From contig NC_135505.1 in the NCBI RefSeq assembly GCF_052857255.1, forward strand, positions 58,943,149 to 59,007,148: a DNA stretch of 64,000 nucleotides. The letters are read 5' to 3'. A program made the translations under genes and the position numbers. The notes under the pieces are model-generated. The model was given only the letters and a program-made list of their open reading frames with translations. It searched no databases and was not told the origin of the DNA. Shown piece by piece: positions 1 to 10,795 of this stretch. The DNA is from Amblyomma americanum (taxonomy: Eukaryota; Arthropoda; Arachnida; Ixodida; Ixodidae). Positions within the stretch are counted from its first letter, which is position 1, and each line of letters opens with the position of its first letter.

Positions 1-1
1 G

Positions 2-397
2 TGCTACGATCGCTGCCCAGCTCCTCGAATCATCTGCGGTGATTTCAACGCCCATCGTGCCGTCTGGCGGGACAGGAATAAGGATTCCCGTGGACGCAAA
101 CTTGTAGAAGTTATTGACAGTCTGGACCTGTGTGTCGCCAATGACGGAAGCCCCACTTTCTTCCCGCCTCCAGCCTCAGCGACCGCTATAGACCTGACTA
201 TGCATTCATCTCACGTCTGCGTGAGTTGGTCAACAGCGCCTGACCGAATGGGAAGTGATCACTATCCGAGTTTGTGTTTGCTGCCGACTTTCTTATGCAT
301 GGTCCTAAAATTAGCAATGTGGTCAACTGGGACAAGAACAGAGAGCACCTAGAACGTGTTTCTGGTGATGTTATTGACAAAATTATTTCTAGTTAGC
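2..397 (+). pseudogene. LINE endonuclease (EEP family) fragment
   Basis: The frame beginning at base 2 is open to about 397. It carries two hallmark motifs of exonuclease-endonuclease-phosphatase domains of LINEs: GDFNAH at about residues 14-19, and SDHYP about 70 residues later. These are the metal-binding and catalytic C-terminal halves of the domain that nicks target DNA to prime reverse transcription. The N-terminal half is outside the window. Beyond the SDHYP motif the frame drifts and then stops, so the link to the RT downstream is broken. Confidence 0.85.
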
Positions 398-605
398 TGG
401 CAGTAACTACGGCGGTCAAGTTACCTGATCATTTTCCGGCCCGCCATTAGAACTGAGCAGCTTTGCACAGCGAGAAGGGCGGAGCACCGACTCAAGCGAA
501 AGAAGGACGACAGCCACTTGAAGGCGTCCTTTAATAGGCCATATTCTGCCATTCCACGGCACACGAACAAACTCTACATTTCGTAATGGGCCTCATTGCG
601 CTAGT

Positions 606-1850
606 TTGACTGTGCTCTCACCGATGACGAGAATATGGCCAGTTGTTGGCAGCCTTGCTGGAGAATCGCGCCCTTCGAAGCCTTTTGGAGCTCCTGCAAT
701 ACGCAAGGAAAAACCAATTGAGTGCTTGACAGAGAAAATCGCAGACGCACTCGTACGTGCTAATTCTGGAATGGATATATATACACCACCTGCTTCCTCC
801 ATGTCTATCATGGACGTCTCGTTCACGCTTCGTGAGCTTCAGACTGCGCTCAGTGGCCTGCGGCGCCGGTGTGCACCATGTCCCGAAGGCAACACCAACC
901 AAATGCTGCATAATCTGCCCCTGGAACTCACGAAGGAGCTCGTCAACTTCAACAATCGGGTTTGGAAGACTGGCGAGGTTCCTCTGATGTAGTTCCGGTA
1001 CTGAAGCCTGGCAAAGACATGACGGACATTTCCTCGTACCGCCCTGTGTCATTGACCTCCTGTCTAGCTATGTTGATGAAGAAACTGGCAAATGAACGCT
1101 AATCGTGGTGGCTTGAGGAGCGCAAGGCAGTGCCAACATGTATGACAGAATGTCGCCGAGGTCTTAGTGCCCAAGATAGCGTCTTAGACTTGGTGAGTCA
1201 CATTGAACACCAGAGAGCTTTCGGCCTTTCCACCTTATCCATTTTCCTTGACGTTGCAAAAGCTTATGACAGTGTCATTCAGAGCTCAATTTTAACCAGT
1301 TTTCAAGACATGGGCATAGAAGCTATATGTTAAGATTCATTTACAAGTTTATATGTTATCGTGCGGTTCGTGTACGGTTTGCACAAGGTATGCCTCAAGG
1401 AAGTGTTCTTTCCCCCACGCTCTTTAACGTCGTAATGGTTGGCCTTTCCGATTGATTGCAAAAAATTTGCAGGCAAGTTCGTATGTCAATATATGCTGAC
1501 GACATCTGTATTTGAATTACTGGCTACCAATACAAGCGATTAGCCCTGATAGCTCCACAGGCTCTACTTGCTGTACAAGCTTACCTTCAAGGTGTGTGAT
1601 TGTCTCTGTCGGTAGAAAAATGCGGCTTTGTTCTGTGTCCAGGTGTAGGAAGACGTCAAGCGCGGTTGAGGATAGACCTCGGTCACCCTTGCATCCACCA
1701 TTTCAACCACACGCGTTTCCTGGGCGTCATTATTGACTCCCGTCTACAGTGGCGAAAAGCTGTCGACGCGATTGTTTCATCCTTCTTCAATGGCCAAACT
1801 TCTTTAAGCGCTGGTGGTCAGTCGCATAATGTATCAATTACCTTTTAATT
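606..1850 (+). pseudogene. LINE reverse transcriptase fragment, frameshifted
   Basis: Pieces in different frames match LINE RT in order. A 'SYRPVSLTS' block lies near 1040-1065. Motif A reads 'FLDVAKAYDSV' at about 1250-1285, with the catalytic Asp retained. Motif B reads 'GMPQGSVLSPTLFN' at about 1385-1430. Motif C reads 'IYADDICI' at about 1490-1515, directly followed by a stop. The 'FLGVIIDSRLQW' thumb element is at about 1715-1755. Several frame changes and internal stops make it non-functional. It belongs with the endonuclease upstream and the RNase H downstream. Confidence 0.85.
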
Positions 1851-1964
1851 TCCCCCTTGGCATCACAGCTTGAACGTCTCGAAGTTGTCCACAGAACGGG
1901 CTTAAGAAGAGCCATTTGAGTTCCTCAGGCAGCTGCGAACAAGGCAGTACTTCATGAGTTTCTA

Positions 1965-3080
1965 TTGAAACATCTTAGCCTTGTCGCTTCTGCGAGACTA
2001 CTAATTTATCTTGGCCGCCTAAGAGAGACGGTAGCTGGGCGATCCCTACTCAAGCGGCTCTGCAAGAGATATGAGTCGAAGGCCTACTTGGCACTTAGTA
2101 CTCTTAGTTCATTAGGCCTTAATGTCCGAAATCAAAGGAAACACTTGAAACTCCCCCGGTCTTTTCTCAGCCTCGACTGTGAGGTCACAATTCTCCTTGT
2201 GAGCGCAAAGCGCAACTCTTCTTTGGCAGCAGCGCGTGCGCTCGTACTTGAACATTTGGAAGCAGAGTATGCCCGCCATCTTCACATTTTCACGAATGGA
2301 TCTGTGGGCAAGGTCAAACAAGCTTGCGCAGCGGCTTTTTACATTCCTTCGTTGAACTTTGAATGGACTGTACGCTTTACTGCGGTCGTATCCTCCACAA
2401 CAGCCGAACGATATGCTATTCATTCGGCTTTACGGAAGTTAGGGTCTTGTCCGGCTCAACCTGTTGTCATCATAACTTATTCAAAATCGGCTATTCAGAG
2501 GTTAGAGCGCGGATTCCCTACGGAAGATTTGTCTATAAGCTCTCTGCGCTTGGTGCAGAATCTGCGCAACAGAGCCTTTAATCTATGTTTACAATAGGTG
2601 TCCTCTCGCATAAAAGTCAGTGGCAATCAGGTGGCAGACAGTCTCGCCCATAAAGCTCTGTCAAGGAATTCAACTACAAAGTACCTCAAGATGGAGAAAA
2701 TCTCTACAGGAAAACGGTGCTCGATGATATCTGCACTCCATGGAGTGCGCCCCGCAACCCGTGTGTGACCAAGGGACTGAGAAGATCCCGCACGACTCTA
2801 CTACATCGAATTCGCACGGCCTATGCTCGCACTCCTGCCTAGATGCATAAGACGGGCATGGCGTTGTCTCCGCTATGTTCTTTATGTGGTGTGTGCGGGG
2901 ATATCGAACATTATATTATGTACTGCCCAGAGAACAACGCGGAAAGGTATGTGATGTTCGCTCCCTTCAAGAAGACAGGAACCCTTCACAGCACAGTTCA
3001 CGACATTGTCTAACCGAGTGGAAACCAGACATGCAGAAGAGAGACTGCACGCCATCTTTTAACATTTCTGCAGGACACTG
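1965..3080 (+). pseudogene. LINE RNase H and C-terminal zinc-finger fragment
   Basis: The 210-codon open frame at 1965-2597 contains an RNase H start motif 'HIFTNGS' (normally TDGS, so the first catalytic Asp is Asn here) and an 'AERYAI' helix carrying the catalytic Glu. Further on, near 2860-2930, a fragment reads 'CSLCGVCGDIEHYIMYC', the CCHC-like motif commonly found at the C-terminus of I/Jockey-type ORF2. The domain would remove the RNA template after cDNA synthesis. The lost Asp and the frame breaks indicate decay. Confidence 0.75.
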
Positions 3081-3124
3081 ATGTCGTTTCTAAATGGTGA
3101 CAGCCGTAATGGGCTCTGGTCTTC

Positions 3125-3358
3125 TGTGATTGAATGCGTCTGTATATGGTGTCTTCTGGAGTTGCCGATGTTATACTATGAGTGAATGTGTGTATGGATT
3201 GTGGCACTGCAATTGACTATGTTCTACTGTGACTGAATATGTGCATAAATGGTTACTTCTGGAGTTTACTGTGATGTGGACTGCGTGGAGTGATTGTGTG
3301 CATAGATGGTGGCTGCGGGAGTGGAATATGTACTATTATAAGTGACTGTGCGCATAGC
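3125..3358 (+). repeat. Degenerate minisatellite in LINE 3' untranslated region
   Basis: Four to five imperfect units of about 50-58 bp follow one another. Each contains a phrase close to 'gtgnatagatggtg' and 'cttctggagt'. They lie between the end of ORF2 and the conserved-looking terminal block at about 3400-3500. Variable internal repeats in 3' UTRs are common in LINEs. Confidence 0.6.
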
Positions 3359-3559
3359 GCGGTAGATTCGACCTGTTTTAGGCCACTATTAGCATAGAAG
3401 TGACGCTACGGTGGAGCAATTATAGGCAGAATAAGCAAGGCTAATCCCACCCGTAGCATTCAACACCTCCAATCAACTCAACGTTTACGAATCATTTGGG
3501 AGCATTGCTGTTGAGACTAATCTAAATCAGATATCAAACGGCACCTACTAAACAGGAAG

Positions 3560-3960
3560 GTTTTTCAGGATGCATCCCTATTTGACGCAAGAATCTTGGA
3601 CCCAAATGCTAAGCCTTAAAATCAAATATTGTCACGACTACGTAGAATCCCAAGGAGGGCTTAAAGATAAAAACGCTTTTCTGGTCAACCAGAAAGAGTC
3701 CTGCGGTTCATTATCCTTCTCTTCCAGCCTCGCGCTCGTAGATCCAGTCGTCATCTTTGGCATATTGTTCTATGCGCCATTTTCCCCCTCCTCAGGAAGC
3801 ATTGTCCCGATGGCAACAAATGGAAGTAGGGGGTCAAGATTAGTCTGAGTGGTATGGCTTCATACATACAACATTGACGACGTTGTCGTGTTGCTGGCAT
3901 CGCTTGGATTTCGATAAACAGTCTGGCACCACCTCACACGTTACGTCGGTTAAACGTCTC
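3560..3960 (-). other. Probable 3' LTR and downstream region of Ty3-1
   Basis: This non-coding stretch follows the integrase on the minus strand. It contains a short purine run on the element strand near 3825-3835 that could be a polypurine tract. There is no second copy in the window to confirm LTR boundaries, so the assignment rests on position only. Confidence 0.35.
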
Positions 3961-5235
3961 AGCACAACATAGGGCCCGAAGTAACGCCGTAATAGTTTTT
4001 CTTAGAGTCCACGACGGCGAACAGGCATCCAGACCCACATTTTGTCGCCAGGTTGATACAATACATGTCTGTGGTGAAGATTGTAGCGTCGTGTATCATA
4101 CTCCTGCTCAGTTCTGATGCGCACGTGCACTAGTTGGCTGCTTCCTCTGCGCGCTGTGCGATTTCCTCGGCGTCCTGTTCGACATCGTCGCTTTCGGCAT
4201 TCAGGAGCAACATGGCATCTAGCATAGTTGTCACTGGTCGCCCATGAAGGAGGCTGAAAGAAGTGATGCGAGTGGTGTCTTGGCGTGCCGTATTGTAGGC
4301 GAACGTGACTTGGGGAAGAATTTCGCACCAATTTTTTTAGTCCACGTTGACGTACATACAAAGCATGTCTGCAATGGTGCTACTGAGGCGTTCCATCAAT
4401 CCATTGGTTGGAGGGTGATAGGCTGTCATTTTATGATGACTGGTGCCGCTGAGGCGGAGAATGGTTTAAAAAACCTCGGCCGTAAATGCAGTTCCTCTGT
4501 CAGTTATATTGAGCGCCGGAACGCCATGCCTAAGGGCAATGTTCTCAACTAAGAACCGAGCTGCTACGCCGGCGGCATCCCTGGGCAGAGCATTTGTCAG
4601 CGCGTAGCGAGTGAGATATTCGGTGGCTACAATTATTCATCTATTCCCGGCAGTAGACATCGGAAATGGACCCAGGGTGTCCTTGCTAATTTCCTTGAAA
4701 GGTGTACGGCACTTGAAAAGGGTGGAGTAGGCCGGCTGATTCTTCAGAGGATGTTTACGGCGCTGGCAGTCTACCGACGTCCGTACATAGTGCTTAACTG
4801 TCGCCGTCAGTTTCGGTCAGTAGTATCCGCGCTGTACGCTAGCCAACGTTGGGGAGTAGCCTAGGTGGCCAGCGGTTGGCTCGTCGTGGCACGCTTGCAA
4901 GACTTCCGCGCAGAGATCTGTTTGGACGACGAGTAGATGACCGTTCCCCCAGAATAAACTTCTTGCAAATTACGTCGTTGCGAAGAAAGAATGAAGAGCG
5001 GCTGCGTACGAAAATCTTAGGCACAACCGAAGTTCGCTTCTCCAAGAAATCAATAAGAGGGAGCAATTCCTGGCCCTCTCGCTGCTGTTGTGAAGGAGTT
5101 GTGTCATCTATGACCCCTAAAAAAGAAGTGACTTCACCGGTCATGGCGGATGGTTCGATCGGTGCTCGTGAAAGGCAGTCAGCATCCGTATGCTTCCTTC
5201 CGGATTGGTAAATAAGCGTCATGTCGAACTCTTGT
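3960..5235 (-). pseudogene. Ty3-1 integrase
   Basis: Pieces of a DDE integrase follow RNase H on the minus strand. The N-terminal zinc region lies near 4840-5000. A 'NGLMERLSSTIADML' block carries the region of the third catalytic acidic residue near 4340-4420. A 'FAYNTARQ' helix lies near 4280-4310. The C-terminal 'YQPGDKMWVWMPVRRRGL' motif of Ty3 integrases is at about 4005-4060. Several frame changes separate them. Confidence 0.75.
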
Positions 5236-5560
5236 AGCAGAAGGCTCCAACGAGCGAGTCTCTCTGAAAGGTCCTTTAAGTTCGTCAGCGAAGAGAGGGA
5301 GTGATGGTGCCTAACGACTTGAAAGGAGCGAGCGTACAAGTAAGGGCGGAACTTCAGAACCACCCATTCCACTCCAAGGCATTCTTTTTCTGTTGCCGAG
5401 TAATTCGCTTCAGCTTTAGAGTCCTGCTGGCATTAGCAATCAATTTTTCTACACCATCCTGGCGATGCACCAATTCCGCACCTAAACACACATTTCTCCC
5501 ATCGGTATGAACCAGGGTAGGGGCGTCGTCGTCAAAATGCGCCATTACAGGTGGCGTCTG
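5235..5560 (-). pseudogene. Ty3-1 RNase H
   Basis: Minus-strand reading gives 'LVHTDGRNVCLGAELVHRQDG' in pieces, the first strands of the Ty3 RNase H domain. Further down, in another frame, comes 'IYQSGRKHTDADCLSRAP', the conserved RNase H/integrase linker of Ty3 Pol. The two parts are in different frames, separated near 5370, so the domain is broken. Confidence 0.75.
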
Positions 5561-6650
5561 TAGACGTCTCCGGAGCTCATTAAATGCTTGGTGCTCTTCA
5601 GCCCAGCTAAAAAAACATTGTCTCGGGTCAGTGAAATTATTGGCCAGGCAATTCGTGAGAAGCCAGCACTCAATCGACGATAATAAGCACAAGGTCTCAG
5701 GAACTGGCGACACGTCTTTTTGTCCGTAGCTGTTGGGAACATTGCGACTGCGAAGAGCTTTTCGGGATCAGGCCGGATACCTTCTTGGCTACAGACGTGT
5801 CCGAAGAACTGCAGCTCCTCGTAACCGAAGTGGCACTCCTCGGGTTTTAGTCTTAGGCACGCAGATCGTATGGCCTGAAAGACAGCTAGTAAACAGCGTA
5901 GATGGTCTTCGAAGGTGGCCGGAATTACGATCACGCCGTCAAGATACACCAGGCATGTTTTCCACTTAAGCGCCGAGAGCACAGTGTACATCATCCTCTG
6001 AAATTCTTCTGGTGGTGAGCATAAACCGCATGGAAGGTCCTTAAACTTATGCAATCCGTCGGGAGTGACGAATGATCTCTTCGCCCGATTCCTCTCATAT
6101 ACTTCAATTTGCTAATATCCGCTTCTCAAATTCATTGATAAGAATAACGTGCATTTCGCAGCCGATCAAGGGAATCATCGATGCAAGGGAGACGGTACAC
6201 GTCTTTTTGGTCATTTGGCTGAGCTAGCGGTAGTCAATGTAAAATCGGAAGCTACCGTCCTTTTTTAACAAGCCCCACGGGGGAAGCCCAGGGAATCTGT
6301 GACGGCTGGATAACGTCGTCTCTAAGCATTTCGGCCACATGGCGCTTAATGGCTTCGCGTCCTTCCGGACCCACACGATAAGGATTTTGTAGAATCGGGC
6401 GAATCGCGTTATCCGTCATAATTCGGCGTTTGGTGAAAGGCGTTTGGCAGATTCCTGATTCTGAAGCAAAACAGTCTCGAAAGTGTTCAATGAGATCCAA
6501 AAGGCGTTGCCGTTCTAAAGGTGACAAAGTTGGGCTCACGTCCATTATGGTTGCGGCCGCCTTGCTCACTGATCCTACCTGTTGTGGCACAAAATTCACT
6601 TGCGCACTTAGGAGGCTGTCGAGAAATGCCACAGTTGTGCCTTTCAAAAT
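5545..6650 (-). pseudogene. Ty3-1 reverse transcriptase
   Basis: The first part (6252-6647) carries the Ty3 RT lead-in: the 'PYRVGPEGREAI' segment and 'IQPSQIPWASPVGLVKK'. The second part (5545-6054) has 'LPCGLCSPPEEFQRMM' (normally PFGL) and motif C as 'YLDGVIVI'. The second Asp of the YLDD box has become Gly, so the polymerase would be inactive even without the frameshifts near 6060-6250. The 'GHVCSQEGIRPDPEKL' connection is clear. Confidence 0.85.
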
Positions 6651-7161
6651 TTCCTAACGCTCGTCGCTGAAGTTTCTCAGCAGCACTTCGTTGTGCCCAT
6701 TGGCTAAGTTGAATAGCCCTCGATCGAGCAATACAACCACGTCGGTTGAGTACCAGGGTGACTGCCCGTTCGGCGACGCCATCGCCGGTATGCGCCACGT
6801 CGCACTTCACTTCAACAAGAGGGCAGGATCGCGAAGGTAATGTCACCGGCTCATTGGCAACGCGTAAGGGCATCAGTGGTACTTCCGCATAATAAAGGTA
6901 TACCTGATTTTTGGTGAAGGCAACGACGTTGTCCTTAAAGCTGATTACAGTTTAATGAAGGCAAAAAAATTGCATGCCCTAGATGAGGTCTTTGCAACAG
7001 TCAGAGAGTATAACGAAGCTGCCAACGAACAATGAGTTTCCTATTCCTATGCGGGCAGTGCACTTTCCTGTCGGTGCTGGTAGCTGACACCAATCGCTTC
7101 TTATTACTGGCCCAGTCAATTCGGTTTTTTACTTTGCGCAGCGTGTCAGCTAGTTTTTGGC

Positions 7162-7356
7162 TCATAAACAAAAAATCCGTCCGGTATCCACCAGAGCGTC
7201 TACCTCCAGCCCATCAATGCAAACGGCGAGGTCAGGGCTAACAATGTCGTTTGGGTTTCTCGTCTCTTTCGGCATTTGCGGCAGAAGTGCAATAAGGTCA
7301 GCGCTATCAGTTTCGTCGTCACGGCTGCTCATGTGGTGCGGCATTTTCGGTGGCAT
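7162..7356 (-). pseudogene. Ty3-1 aspartic protease fragment
   Basis: This short minus-strand frame contains 'GLEVDALVDTGR', the flap-side strand and the Asp-Thr-Gly active-site triad of a retropepsin. A stop follows a few residues later instead of the usual hydrophobic continuation, so the protease is truncated. It sits between the gag knuckle and RT as expected. Confidence 0.7.
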
Positions 7357-7501
7357 GTAGGCGGTATTTTTGGTGGTAGTGCCGCCGTGTCAATGTGAAC
7401 GGTGGCGTCAGAATCACGGGTTGCAGTCGGCAGCTGCGGCGGTAGAGAGGGCTTTGAAACTTTTTCACTGGTTGCTACCTCTCCTCGCAAGGTTGCGGCT
7501 C

Positions 7502-8020
7502 TTAGTTTTTCTGGCGAGGACTCAGGGTCTGCCGTCCGCTAATGTCGCGTCGGCGAAGAATAACGCTGTGGAAATGGGCAGCGGCGCCGGAAGCCCTGTG
7601 GATCCGCTTCCCTGCTGAGCGGAGTGTTTTCGATTTGGGCAGGACCAGCGTCAAAATGGTGGCGGGCAAAACAGGCGGAAAGGCCTGCTCCTCTTGGCGG
7701 TGGCGACAGTACCTATACAGATGGCCAGGTTGTCCGCAGTAGGAGCAGGGTGGTCGGCTGTCATAAGAGCGCCACATGCCAGTTCGGAGCGGTTGAGAGT
7801 GGCCGGGAAGTGCCCACTGAGGCCCCTGCAAGAATCGCGTCTGCTGACGGTTCGGTGAGCTCGGTGGGGCGTGGTCTGGCGACAGGAGACAAAGGACTGC
7901 CGCATAGCTCGCGGGTTGCTGCTCGTAGTAATGTGCAGGAATTACGGCCGGGTTGTTGTCGGTTGGTGACGCGTGGTATGGTTCGGAAATTGTTTCCGCG
8001 TTGTCAACATTCTTTAACAC
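7502..8020 (-). pseudogene. Ty3-1 gag C-terminal part with CCHC zinc knuckle
   Basis: This 172-codon minus-strand frame carries a canonical retroviral-type knuckle, CX2CX4HX4C (Cys92, Cys95, His100, Cys105), preceded by a Pro/Gln/Arg-rich nucleocapsid-like segment. It would package element RNA. The capsid region that should precede it is missing. The remaining gag ends close to where the Penelope-like sequence starts, suggesting truncation or interruption by that element. Confidence 0.8.
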
Positions 8021-8289
8021 ATTTTAGTAACTTATCATGAGGCAGTGTATAGTACACGTCTTTGATGTGGACAGAAAAAGCGCGAAGATTACCACAATTG
8101 CCCTACTGCATAAGAGTGTATTGACCAGTTTGGAGTTGTTGCTGCGAAAAACTCAGCAGGTATTAACGCTAGCAGCCTTTTAGAACATTTATCCTTTCAT
8201 CAGAGGTCCACCTTTATATTGTGGAATGATAAGCCTCACCTTCAAAAAAGAAGATATTTGTATCGGCTCCTTTATTGCCCCGATCTGAA

Positions 8290-8475
8290 GTGACCTCTTT
8301 TTAGCCAAAATTGGCAAATCCGTTATCGACAGTTTAGACAATATGCAGGTTGCCGAAGTATTTAAATACGTTGACGATTTCTTGATTTTTATTGAGAGTG
8401 ACCACGATTCTTTTGAATGCATAGCTTTTTACATACTAACTATGCTCAGACAAAATTTTAAACCTCTTGTTCTAA
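8290..8475 (+). pseudogene. Penelope-like RT core fragment
   Basis: The + strand translation runs 'LAKIGKSVIDSLDNM' then 'VFKYVDDFLIFIESD', the palm motif C region of Penelope-type RT with both Asp residues of YVDD kept. Upstream fingers/palm motifs A and B are not recognisable in frame. The frame is lost before the endonuclease ORF. Confidence 0.75.
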
Positions 8476-8675
8476 CTTTTTAAACTGCCTTCTGATGACA
8501 AGCTTAGATTTCTTGACATTAGCATCATATTTCACCCCGGTCACACCTGCTAGGCCTACGAAATTTCCAATAGCAAGCCTCTCCTGTCCTTCAAATCTGC
8601 CCACTCTAAACTGGTGAAAAGAGCGACAGCGAACCTGTGCTTTCAAAATGCCCTGAAAAGATCCTGACGCATTAG

Positions 8676-9368
8676 ATGTATATAAGTTTTCAACAACAGT
8701 GCAGTAGGCTATCGCATGCTGGCTATCCTGGTCATCTTCAGATTTCATTACTAGAAACTTTGCTCAGAAAAGTGAACACTGAGCAGCAATCCTGTGCGTG
8801 TATGCCCTTGGAGAGACAGATGGAAAAAATGTCCGTTATTCCATATTTGCATACCATCTCTCACAATCTTTGCCGCATTACAAAAGGGATAGATGTTTCA
8901 GTTGTTCTTTCTGTCCCTGAAAAGTTAATGAGCCTATGCAAGGTACACAAATGTTTTCGTCCTGTGTCCAATCAATGCAAGAAGAAACCTCAAACTCCGT
9001 TTGTTGAATGGAAGGTAGGTGTGGTGTGCCAGATTCCGCTCTCATGCGGACGACAGTATGTCGGTCAAACTGGTCGCTGTCTCAGGGACCGCCTCCGTGA
9101 GCATAATCGCAACGATTCTGATAAAAACAAAGACGGAGAACTTGTGAAACATTGTAACGCATGTGTAAAGTGCAGGCCGTTACTCGGCAAGTGTTTTTTA
9201 GTTGGGAAAAGGAAGGACAAGCGCACTCATGAAATTATTGACGCAAAAAATATAGCCAGGTTAGGAAGTGCTTGTGTAAGCATACCTTTCATCAGACTCT
9301 CAAAAAAAGAAATTGCTTGCCTACGTTCGCACGGAAATTGCGCATGCTTTCGGGAGACACGGCAATAA
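8676..9368 (+). CDS. Penelope-like linker and GIY-YIG endonuclease ORF
   Basis: This is an uninterrupted 230-codon frame. Residues 1-30 look like the end of the RT thumb ('HAGYPGHLQISLLETLLRKV'). The C-terminal part holds the GIY-YIG nuclease: 'VVCQIPLSCGRQYVGQTGR' followed by 'LRDRLREH', then a Cys/His-rich stretch and an 'HEIIDAKNI' helix with the probable catalytic Glu. In Penelope-like elements this nuclease nicks target DNA. The domain looks intact, but the RT it needs is not. Confidence 0.8.
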   Translation: MYISFQQQCSRLSHAGYPGHLQISLLETLLRKVNTEQQSCACMPLERQMEKMSVIPYLHTISHNLCRITKGIDVSVVLSVPEKLMSLCKVHKCFRPVSNQCKKKPQTPFVEWKVGVVCQIPLSCGRQYVGQTGRCLRDRLREHNRNDSDKNKDGELVKHCNACVKCRPLLGKCFLVGKRKDKRTHEIIDAKNIARLGSACVSIPFIRLSKKEIACLRSHGNCACFRETRQ

Positions 9369-9559
9369 TGCCTATATAAACTGTGCTTTGTTTCCAATGA
9401 ATGTGTTGGAACTTAGCGCTGTGTGTCTTCTCGTTCTTAGTCCTTTGTCCTCTTTGCGCTATTGCTCCGAAGTATGAACCCAACGCGAAGTATGAACCCA
9501 ACACCAAGCCCAAATTTCAACGATGTTCACGAAGTATTTATTTCAAACAATATAATTGG

Positions 9560-9830
9560 CGCTCAAATTCCGCATGCTGACATACAGCCTCTCAGTGTAG
9601 TAATGCAAGCAGTTTTCATTTACTTACAGCGTGACTTACAGTGCTTCAGTCATGGCCTGCCGTGCTTGCTACGGACCGAGTTTTTTCTACTTCTTATTGT
9701 TTTACGCTCCCCTCATCCCTCTCCCCCTTTGCACAGTAGTCAACCGGAGCATTTTACTGGTTAACCTCCCTGCCTTTCCTCTACCACTTCTCTCTCTATC
9801 TCTCTCTTTCTCCACATGGTCTCCAGTCGC
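9560..9830 (+). repeat. Repeat ending in CT-rich microsatellite, probably a LINE 3' end
   Basis: A pyrimidine-rich non-coding block ends in a (CT)n-like tract at about 9785-9825. The tract abuts the broken RT of Ty3-2 in the middle of its 'GDWRPCG' motif. A simple-sequence tail at a truncation point suggests insertion of a tailed retroelement. The family is recalled, not verified. Confidence 0.4.
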
Positions 9831-10167
9831 CCAGATATTTCTTTGGCACCATGTGAAGCGGCGATGCCCAGTGGCTGGAGGAAGGGGGCACTATGCCGAG
9901 TTCAAGCATGCGTTGGAACTCACGGTGAGCGATAGCGAGGCGTTCTCTCGACAAGCTGCGAAGGCGAGTAAACACCGGAGGTCCCGAAGTCACGATGTGG
10001 TGAGTGATCGAGTACTTCACCGGTGACTCTCTGGTATGGGGCTTCGTGAGGTCAAGAAAATGAGCCAGAACTTTCGCATACGGCGAAAGAGGCATGAGAG
10101 CGCGATGCCCCGTCGCCGCAGTGGTGGAGAGCATGCCGTTGACGAAGAGGTGCGTGCTGAGATCCAT
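9796..10167 (-). pseudogene. Ty3-2 RT N-terminal fragment
   Basis: The minus-strand frame reads 'YSITHHIVTSGPPVFTRLR' and then 'MLELGIVPPSSSHWASPLHM' and 'VPKK..GDWRPCG', the fingers region of Ty3 RT. It ends in Glu/Arg repeats translated from the adjoining GA/CT microsatellite, marking the truncation point. The palm motifs are absent. Confidence 0.85.
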
Positions 10168-10297
10168 GAGCCTGCAGGTCGAAAGCTAGGTTGAAGAAAT
10201 TGAGGAAATCAGCCACGAGAACTGCTTACGAAACGTCAGCGATAATGAAAATTCAAGGCATGATGTGGCGCAATACGACGTTAAGCGTCAGGGACCG

Positions 10298-10606
10298 TTA
10301 GCCGTACGTGCGAAGGGGGGAGTTGTTGATCGCTTGGAGCAGAGAGGTCTGTTCTTTGCGACGGCGATCTGCCCAAGAGGCCGCTATGACGCTGACTTGT
10401 GCTCCCGTGTCGACCAGAAAACGACTGCCAGTGATATTGTCCGGGACGTAAAAGTGGCGGAGTGTCCATCCACCAGCACCACTTACCACTGTCACTGGCC
10501 GGTTGAAGCGTTTCCCGACCAGGAGCACGTGTGTGTGCACTTGCTGGCAGAGCTGCTGAAAGTACGATGGTACCAACAGACAGCTGAGGGCGAGGAGGCT
10601 GGCCAT
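10298..10606 (-). pseudogene. Ty3-2 aspartic protease
   Basis: This minus-strand frame contains 'RHFYVPDNITGSRFLVDTGA' with the Asp66-Thr67-Gly68 active-site triad followed by 'QVSVI', a well-preserved retropepsin N-lobe. The frame ends before the flap region, so the domain is incomplete. It lies between gag and RT as in Ty3 elements. Confidence 0.8.
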
Positions 10607-10795
10607 GCGTCGGATGGTTGACGGCTCTGAGGAGCACGAAGGTGCTAAGGAGCGCCGGCATGGCCTTAACCTCGGCGGGGAACGGCGTGAGAAAGCGCGA
10701 GGACATCGAGCCGCCTGAAAAAAGCATCCAGTTGGCTTCCTATGCTCGCAAGCTGGGAGTAGATGGTAGTAGTTGGAGACGGAGTGGTCACAGAG

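Larger units (their letters stand above)
1..3520 (+). mobile_element. Non-LTR retrotransposon (I/R1-type LINE with RNase H), left end cut by window, degenerate
   Basis: Successive + strand fragments give, in the right order, an apurinic-type endonuclease, a reverse transcriptase, an RNase H and a C-terminal Cys/His finger, as expected for ORF2 of an I- or R1-group LINE. Reading frames change repeatedly and stops are frequent, so the copy is dead. ORF1 and the start of the endonuclease lie to the left of the window. The 3' part is a non-coding tail of short degenerate repeats ending near a conserved-looking block at about 3400-3500. The clade is inferred from domain order and could be refined by RT phylogeny. 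Confidence 0.85.
3560..8040 (-). mobile_element. Ty3/gypsy LTR retrotransposon, degenerate (Ty3-1)
   Basis: On the minus strand, read from 8020 down, the order is gag zinc knuckle, aspartic protease, RT, RNase H, integrase. This is the Ty3/gypsy order. All coding parts carry frameshifts or stops, and the RT and protease are damaged. The left end, after the integrase (about 3560-3880), is non-coding and probably includes the 3' LTR. A matching 5' LTR was not found because gag is cut off at about 8020-8040, where a Penelope-like element begins. No envelope-like reading frame is visible. Confidence 0.85.
8040..9560 (+). mobile_element. Penelope-like element fragment (RT plus GIY-YIG)
   Basis: A + strand RT remnant with 'FKYVDDFLIF' is followed by a GIY-YIG endonuclease reading frame, the domain order of Penelope-like retroelements. 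The 5' part of RT is missing. The element begins near where Ty3-1 gag ends and finishes in a non-coding tail containing a tandem 16-bp duplication ('gaagtatgaacccaac') at about 9469-9502. Confidence 0.8.

Noticed and set aside
3125..3358. Possible CRISPR-like array (regularly spaced repeats)
   Set aside because: Units are adjacent and diverged with no unique spacers; it is a minisatellite in a LINE 3' UTR.
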